Assembly: GCA_905373325.1 (NCBI GenBank)
Contig: CAJPTB010000057.1
Location: forward strand, 1-9,170
Direction of reading: 5' to 3'
DNA: 9,170 nt
DNA from: an uncultured Ancrocorticia sp.
GTDB taxonomy: Bacteria > Actinomycetota > Actinomycetes > Actinomycetales > Actinomycetaceae
The notes beneath the pieces were generated by a model. That model did not search any database. It worked only from the letters and a program-made list of their open reading frames with translations, and was not told where the DNA came from. Below, one piece after another: positions 5,362 through 9,170 of this stretch. Position numbers and translations under genes: made by a program. Within the stretch, counting starts at the first letter, position 1; each line of letters opens with the position of its first letter.

Positions 5362-7944
5362 ATGGCGTTCGTCAAAACTGAAGACGATCAGACAGAATAT
5401 GTCGATCCGATCCAGATGTATCGAGATGGCATTCGTAGGCGCACCGGTGGAAGTCAGGCGTTGTGGGCTCATCAATCTGAAATTTTAAAAGCTTTCAAAG
5501 AGAAACAAAACGATCCTGATATTGCTTTTGAGCTCCCTACGGGAACAGGAAAAACACTGATCGGTTTACTAGTTGCCGAGTGGACTCGCAGGGAACGGAA
5601 GAAGCCTGTGATCTACGCTTGCCCGACCCGTCAGCTTGCTCATCAAGTAGTTACTGTCGCCGGTCGTGAAGGTATCGATGTATCTCTTTTAGTGGGCAAA
5701 AGTTCAGACTGGGACCAGAAAGATAGAATTTCATATGAAAGTGCTGAAAAGATTGCGGTCTCTACTTATAGTAGCATATTCAATAGTAATCCAAAGTTAG
5801 TTCAAGCGGATTTAATAGTGTTTGATGATGCGCATGCGGGCGAGCAGTACGTGAGTCAAGCTTACGCCGTCGAAATACTTCGTGATTCAGAAGAGTATAT
5901 GAAGGTATTGGATATTTTTTCTGAATCAATGGATGATGTGGTTGTTGAGCGATTGAGAAGTCGCCAATCAAGTGAGGGCGTTAATGACGTTGTGCGTTTG
6001 ATGATTCCATTGTCTAGTAACAATTTAGTCTTAAAACTTGATGAATGTTTACGAACTTTTGAAAATAATTATAAATACTCTTACAAAATGATCCAAAATA
6101 GTTTAAAAAGTTGTTTGGTCTATATCTCTTATGGAAAAATACTGATTCGCCCATATATTCCTCCAACTTTTGAAAATACTTTGTTTAATGATGCTAGACA
6201 AAGGCTATATCTTTCAGCGACCTTAAGCGATGTTGGCGATTTAGAGAGATGCTTTGGACGTAAAATTATACATTCAATAGGTCTAGACGAAAGTAGTTCC
6301 CCAAGGAAAGGCAGGCGTTTTTTTGTGTTTCCTGAGTTAGTCGACGATGTTAAGCTTGAGGAAGTTATGCATGATATTTTAGATTGTGCAGGGAAGGCTC
6401 TGGTCCTTGCTCCGACGAATGAGCTAGCAGAGAAAAACGCAAGAAAGATCGCCGACATGAATGAATGGAAAATAATGGGAATTGATGATGTTGAAGATGG
6501 TATGGAATCATTTCTTAGTGAAGAACACGTTGTATGTTCTTTAGGTGGACGCTATGATGGAATTGATGTTCCTGGTGATAAATGTAGTTTGATTATATTG
6601 CATAATGTTCCGGATCAGGTCAGTCTACAAGAACGATTCTTAAGTCGTGAAGTAGGTGCTTCAATACTTACCGAGCCACGTGTTCGTACTCGTATTATTC
6701 AAGGTTCAGGTAGATGTACAAGAGGCCCTGAAGATGGTGCAGTCGTTCTTATTTTAGGGGATCTGTCATCGTATCTGCTCCGCGAGGAGGTACTTCGTCA
6801 GCTTGATCCCGAACTTCAAGCGGAGATTGAATTCGGAAAGGTAAATTCGCGAGGTGATCATCGTCAAGGTGATAGTGTGCTTGAGAATGTCAGAGCTTTT
6901 CTGAACCGCGGGGAAAATAATACTTGGCGGGACGAAGCTGAGCCTCAATTGATAAAAAATTCCCGAAAGTTTAGCAGGAAAGTTCTAAAGGGGACCAAGA
7001 TTCTCGCGGAGTGTGTCGAAGCGGAGGTTGAGTGTTGGCAAGCTGCCGCTGTCGGGGAATGGGCGGACGCCAGTAAGTATGCTGAGCAGGTTGTTCGTAT
7101 GCTTAAAGGGGGCGGCCTGGAGGGGTATAGAGCCTTTTGGATCTATCTTCAGGCGGTGTGGCTTCATGCAGATTCTCGAAGGGGCCATAATCTTGATCAC
7201 TCCTCCATTGATAAGGTCGAGAGGTTGGTTTCTGAAGCTAGGCAAGTTGCCGGTCTGGGTACTTGGATGAGTTATCTACCACCGATCGGGAAGGGGGAAC
7301 CTCAGCCTTTGAGTGAAGTCGACGACTATGCAGTTAGAGAGATTACGACCATTCTATCTTCGGGAAGGTTAAGACCAAAGAATAAAAGAGATGAAATTTA
7401 TGGTATGGTTAATGGCCTTAGGGCTACGGAACCAAAAGTTTATGAACCTGCACTTACAGTATTGGGTAAACTCTTGGGCGCTTCATCAGAGAAACCTGAA
7501 GGGGACGGGCAGTGTGATTCAGTTTGGTTTTGGGGTAATTTTCTTTTGATAACGCTGGAGGCTAAAAGTGGTCATAATCCTTCGGGAATGATTAGGCTTC
7601 AAGACATAAGGCAAACAAACTCTCAGCGCAACCTATTCTTATCTAATAATCGCAAAGTTAGTGTAGCGCAAAAAAACTGCGTATCGCTTATTATCTCCCC
7701 AAAGCCCGGGATTGCGGATGATGCCAAAGTTATTGCAGATCCACATGTTTTCAGAGTTAAGCCAGCCACTTTAATAGAGATTGCTGATGACGTTAGTTGT
7801 GTATGGCAATCGTTGTTGTCTGAGCGTGAAAGGGGGAATGATCTTGGTGCGGCTGTCGAAAGGCAGCTTAGGGGTTATAACCTACTTCCGTCTCAGGTTC
7901 GAAAGCGCCTTACTTGCGAAAGGGTTGGAAAGGGGATTTTCTAA
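5362..7944 (+). CDS. Rad3/XPD-like SF2 helicase fused to a PD-(D/E)XK nuclease-like domain, putative defence protein
   Basis: The 860-residue protein has helicase motifs LPTGTGKT (58-65, Walker A), CPTRQLA (87-93, Ia), DDAH (155-158, Walker B), SAT (285-287, III), GGRYDGIDVPGD (395-406, V) and QGSGRCTR (447-454, VI). Motifs V and VI resemble the Rad3/XPD/DinG-type C-terminal helicase domain. About 120 residues between motifs II and III sit where XPD has its arch. No cysteine cluster lies between Ia and II, so no Fe-S domain is expected. Residues ~545-690 look all-helical. The C-terminus carries a PD-(D/E)XK pattern: Glu695, Asp719 (GQCDSVW), Glu733-Ala-Lys735 (LEAKSG) and Gln751 (RQTNSQ). Expected role: ATP-driven nucleic acid translocation coupled to cleavage, as in restriction-like antiviral proteins. 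GGAGGG (5350-5355) is six bases before the ATG; the stop is TAA. The gene stands alone, is AT-rich and uses foreign codons. Fold calls are from motifs; the defence role is inferred. Confidence 0.85.
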   Translation: MAFVKTEDDQTEYVDPIQMYRDGIRRRTGGSQALWAHQSEILKAFKEKQNDPDIAFELPTGTGKTLIGLLVAEWTRRERKKPVIYACPTRQLAHQVVTVAGREGIDVSLLVGKSSDWDQKDRISYESAEKIAVSTYSSIFNSNPKLVQADLIVFDDAHAGEQYVSQAYAVEILRDSEEYMKVLDIFSESMDDVVVERLRSRQSSEGVNDVVRLMIPLSSNNLVLKLDECLRTFENNYKYSYKMIQNSLKSCLVYISYGKILIRPYIPPTFENTLFNDARQRLYLSATLSDVGDLERCFGRKIIHSIGLDESSSPRKGRRFFVFPELVDDVKLEEVMHDILDCAGKALVLAPTNELAEKNARKIADMNEWKIMGIDDVEDGMESFLSEEHVVCSLGGRYDGIDVPGDKCSLIILHNVPDQVSLQERFLSREVGASILTEPRVRTRIIQGSGRCTRGPEDGAVVLILGDLSSYLLREEVLRQLDPELQAEIEFGKVNSRGDHRQGDSVLENVRAFLNRGENNTWRDEAEPQLIKNSRKFSRKVLKGTKILAECVEAEVECWQAAAVGEWADASKYAEQVVRMLKGGGLEGYRAFWIYLQAVWLHADSRRGHNLDHSSIDKVERLVSEARQVAGLGTWMSYLPPIGKGEPQPLSEVDDYAVREITTILSSGRLRPKNKRDEIYGMVNGLRATEPKVYEPALTVLGKLLGASSEKPEGDGQCDSVWFWGNFLLITLEAKSGHNPSGMIRLQDIRQTNSQRNLFLSNNRKVSVAQKNCVSLIISPKPGIADDAKVIADPHVFRVKPATLIEIADDVSCVWQSLLSERERGNDLGAAVERQLRGYNLLPSQVRKRLTCERVGKGIF

Positions 7945-8213
7945 GTGTTCATGTATGTCCGTAGCCGCGTCGTTTGTCTGCCCAGCATAGCTACGAGCTT
8001 AATCTTTGACCTCAAGTGGAAGGTTTTAAATGTTTTAGCGGAACTTTGTTGTCGGACTCAAGCAATGGTGCGCTGGCCGTGGGTGGCGGTCACCTCGCTC
8101 GCTGCGCAGTTTGCGGAACGCAGTTCGGGGCAGGGGAGGACCGATGCCGCCGATGATGTCAATGACTGATCCGCATTTGGGCATGGTCGAAAGGCTGCAG
8201 GCTGTACCTATGA

Positions 8214-8295
8214 CGACGTCGGTGACTGACGGCTGCGGGGCGTGTAGGGTACTGAGAGGACGCAAAAATAACGACGTCGTCGACAGCCGACGTCG
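8214..8295. promoter_or_regulatory. Three copies of the palindrome CGACGTCG, candidate operator cluster
   Basis: The perfect 8-base palindrome CGACGTCG occurs at 8214-8221, 8272-8279 and 8288-8295. The middle copy extends to the 10-base palindrome ACGACGTCGT (8271-8280). One copy abuts the candidate -35 box and two fall in the predicted leader of the downstream gene, a usual arrangement for repressor sites. The same octamer also turns up singly inside several coding regions here, as expected in GC-rich DNA, so only the clustering is notable. Confidence 0.3.
8222..8250 (+). promoter_or_regulatory. Candidate promoter of the acidic-protein gene
   Basis: GTGACT (8222-8227, four matches to TTGACA) is followed after 17 bases by TAGGGT (8245-8250), a TANNNT box of the kind seen in actinobacterial promoters. 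Transcription would start near 8257 and leave a leader of about 90 bases before the ATG at 8347. The leader carries two of the CGACGTCG palindromes. Confidence 0.4.
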
Positions 8296-8346
8296 ATTGC
8301 TGCACGCGTAGCGGACGCCGCCTGAAACTCAACGAAGGGGAGAGCC

Positions 8347-9006
8347 ATGGCTGAGAATGCGAACTCCGAGCCCGACAATCCGGATTCCGGAGATCCCGAA
8401 GAGGCCCGTGAGTTCGGCGCGCGCGAGGTCGGCGGAGAGGCGGAGAGCCGCCAAGCGGACAACCGCGGACTCAGCGCCGATAATGTCAGCGGAGAAGACG
8501 GCGACGGTGCGCTCAATCCCGGTTGGGCAGAGGGTCAGGGCGAACTCGACGCCGCGCCGTCGGAAGACGGTTCCGCGCCGTCGGAAGACGGCGCCGGTCA
8601 GCCAGAAGACGGCGCCGCCGAGGCCGACGATCAGGAGCCTGGCGAAGCCCCGTGCGACACCTACCAAATCTTCGGCAAGGAGTTTCGAGACAGTCAGGTG
8701 GAGGAACTCGACGCCCTCCTTTCGAGCCTCGGTGAGGACATCGAAGGGCTTCGCGAGACGAAAGACCAGATGGTGGAGGCATTGCTGGCGATTCCCGACA
8801 GCCTTCCGGGCACGAACCTGGACGAAGCCGCAGAAGCGGCGGCGAAGGCCGTGGAGAAGAGACAGGAGGATTTCATTTCGCGCCTTGAGGAGCTTCGGGG
8901 CGACATCGCCGAGGAAGTGGACTTCGCCAAGTGGAGACACGAACTCGCCGACGACAGCGACCGCCGGTCGGGCAAAGAGGACGGCGGCACGGCGTCCTTC
9001 GAGTGA
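8347..9006 (+). CDS. Hypothetical acidic protein: disordered N half, helical/coiled-coil C half
   Basis: I do not recognise this 219-residue protein. The ATG follows a good Shine-Dalgarno stretch (GAAGGGGAG, 8334-8342), and the codons favour G or C at the third position as in the backbone genes. Residues 1-100 contain 30 Asp/Glu but only four Arg/Lys, with many Gly, Ala, Ser and Pro, and look intrinsically disordered. They include three seven-residue repeats (70-76, 77-83, 84-90) sharing the core EDG. Residues ~112-200 look alpha-helical with heptad-like leucines and mixed charge, a probable coiled coil. Cys103 is the only cysteine. There is no signal peptide or membrane segment, so it is probably cytosolic. 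It has its own promoter and seems monocistronic. An adaptor, scaffold or chaperone-like role could be imagined, but nothing in the sequence establishes one. Confidence 0.7.
   Translation: MAENANSEPDNPDSGDPEEAREFGAREVGGEAESRQADNRGLSADNVSGEDGDGALNPGWAEGQGELDAAPSEDGSAPSEDGAGQPEDGAAEADDQEPGEAPCDTYQIFGKEFRDSQVEELDALLSSLGEDIEGLRETKDQMVEALLAIPDSLPGTNLDEAAEAAAKAVEKRQEDFISRLEELRGDIAEEVDFAKWRHELADDSDRRSGKEDGGTASFE
8554..8616 (+). repeat. Three in-frame 21-bp tandem repeats within the acidic protein gene
   Basis: Units lie at 8554-8574, 8575-8595 and 8596-8616. The first two are nearly identical (GCGCCGTCGGAAGACGG, then TTCC or CGCC); the third keeps AGAAGACGGCGCC-like bases. They encode APSEDGS, APSEDGA and GQPEDGA. 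Such in-frame units can change copy number by slippage without shifting the frame. Confidence 0.8.
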
Positions 9007-9008
9007 CA

Positions 9009-9130
9009 CGGCCTTCGAACGGCGAATTTTCGAGCAAAGCGGCCTTCGAACGGCGAACTTTCCGAGCGACGCGGTTTTCTAGCGGTAAATTTTCAAGCGA
9101 CGCGTTTCCAAGCGACGCGGTTTTCGTGCG
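9009..9130. repeat. Degenerate ~31-bp intergenic tandem repeat made of ~15-bp half units
   Basis: Units of 31, 32 and 31 bases (9009-9039, 9040-9071, 9072-9102) are followed by two 13-15 base partial units (9103-9117, 9118-9130). Units 1 and 2 share CGGCCTTCGAACGGCGAA; later units drift to CGGTTTTC and AAGCGACG. Each unit splits into two halves of roughly GCG-TTTTC-AGCGAC, so the basic period is about 15 bases. It begins two bases after the stop codon of the acidic-protein gene. The unit length is not always a multiple of three, so the array is not one continuous coding repeat. Confidence 0.75.
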
Positions 9131-9170
9131 ATACACGCTTGGACGTGACGGGGCGGACACGCATCCGTCG

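Larger units (their letters stand above)
5221..8060. mobile_element. AT-rich, probably horizontally acquired one-gene island (type of element unknown)
   Basis: Base composition falls sharply from about 5221-5240 and recovers at about 8050-8080. Sample 60-base lines: 4741-4800 has 48 G+C, 5281-5340 has 22, 6061-6120 has 13, 7981-8040 has 25 and 8041-8100 has 37. The block contains one complete gene and its leader. Codons such as TTA and ATA, unusual in the neighbours, are common. There is no integrase, transposase, tRNA or clear terminal repeat. An imperfect TGTTGnCGnnC occurs near both edges (5221-5231 and 8047-8057), too short to count as an attachment site. Gene-by-gene exchange at a defence-type hotspot by recombination in flanking DNA would also fit. 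The boundaries are approximate to tens of bases. Confidence 0.6.
7945..8346. other. About 400 bases without a convincing gene; right-hand composition junction
   Basis: The first ~100 bases are still AT-rich; G+C climbs to host level from about 8060. Short frames cross it on both strands, but none pairs a good start and Shine-Dalgarno site with a recognisable protein. A frame opening with GTG at 7945 directly after the helicase stop is probably fortuitous. CTGCG (8102-8106) can pair with CGCAG (8119-8123), and CGCAGTT occurs twice 14 bases apart (8105 and 8119). A four-base ACCT/AGGT stem followed by T-rich sequence (about 8009-8036) is the only hint of a helicase terminator. The right end holds the promoter and palindromes of the next gene. 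I see no tRNA or transposon end. Confidence 0.5.

Noticed and set aside
5362..7944. Assignment as HamB of a Hachiman system
   Set aside because: The helicase motifs are compatible, but no HamA (DUF1837) gene lies beside it and the nuclease-like domain is on the same chain.
5221..8060. Transposon or integrase-borne element
   Set aside because: No transposase, recombinase, tRNA target or clear terminal inverted repeats are visible at the edges.
7945..8169. 74-codon plus frame starting with GTG directly after the helicase stop
   Set aside because: It crosses the composition junction, has no recognisable domain and only a poor Shine-Dalgarno match; it could as well be chance.
8329..9009. 226-codon minus frame opposite the acidic-protein gene
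   Set aside because: It lacks a good ribosome binding site and begins inside the repeat border; the plus frame has a strong site and matching codon bias.
9009..9130. CRISPR array
   Set aside because: The repeats are degenerate and contiguous, with no unique spacers of constant length and no cas genes nearby.

Overview
The window reads as a chromosomal segment of a high-GC bacterium, most likely an actinobacterium. This rests on GC-rich genes with strong Shine-Dalgarno sites, GTG starts, candidate -10 boxes of the TANNNT type and GC-rich hairpins without T-tracts. The lineage is inferred from style, not from a marker gene. The backbone is strongly GC-rich (positions 4741-4800 are 48/60 G+C). 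One central block is far more AT-rich (6061-6120 is 13/60 G+C).

Layout, left to right. (1) 1-1188, minus: the first 396 codons of an OPT-family oligopeptide/metal-chelate transporter that runs off the left edge. (2) 1189-1442: a divergent intergenic region with a degenerate ~15-bp tandem repeat. (3) 1443-2756, plus: a CNNM/CBS/CorC-HlyC membrane protein of the magnesium/cobalt transport and tolerance type. (4) 2757-2828: a convergent gap with a GC-rich hairpin. (5) 2829-5111, minus: a 760-residue tandem-duplicated 6-phosphofructokinase with an active-looking ATP-type N half and a degenerate, eukaryote-like C half, preceded by a good sigma70-type promoter. (6) About 5221-8060: an AT-rich, apparently acquired block with a single gene (5362-7944, plus). 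It encodes an 860-residue Rad3/XPD-like superfamily 2 helicase fused to a C-terminal PD-(D/E)XK nuclease-like domain. (7) 7945-8346: about 400 bases without a convincing gene, where composition returns to the host level, ending in a promoter and a cluster of CGACGTCG palindromes. (8) 8347-9006, plus: an unrecognised acidic, low-complexity protein with a helical C half. (9) 9007-9170: a degenerate ~31-bp tandem repeat built of ~15-bp half units.

The backbone genes are housekeeping (peptide/metal uptake, divalent cation handling, glycolysis) and do not form one operon: their strands alternate and each has its own upstream region. The central gene is the accessory element. A lone helicase-nuclease fusion in a compositionally foreign one-gene insert, placed just upstream of an intact housekeeping promoter, looks like a single-gene nucleic-acid-targeting defence module. 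That role is an inference from architecture and context; no partner gene of a named defence system is present.
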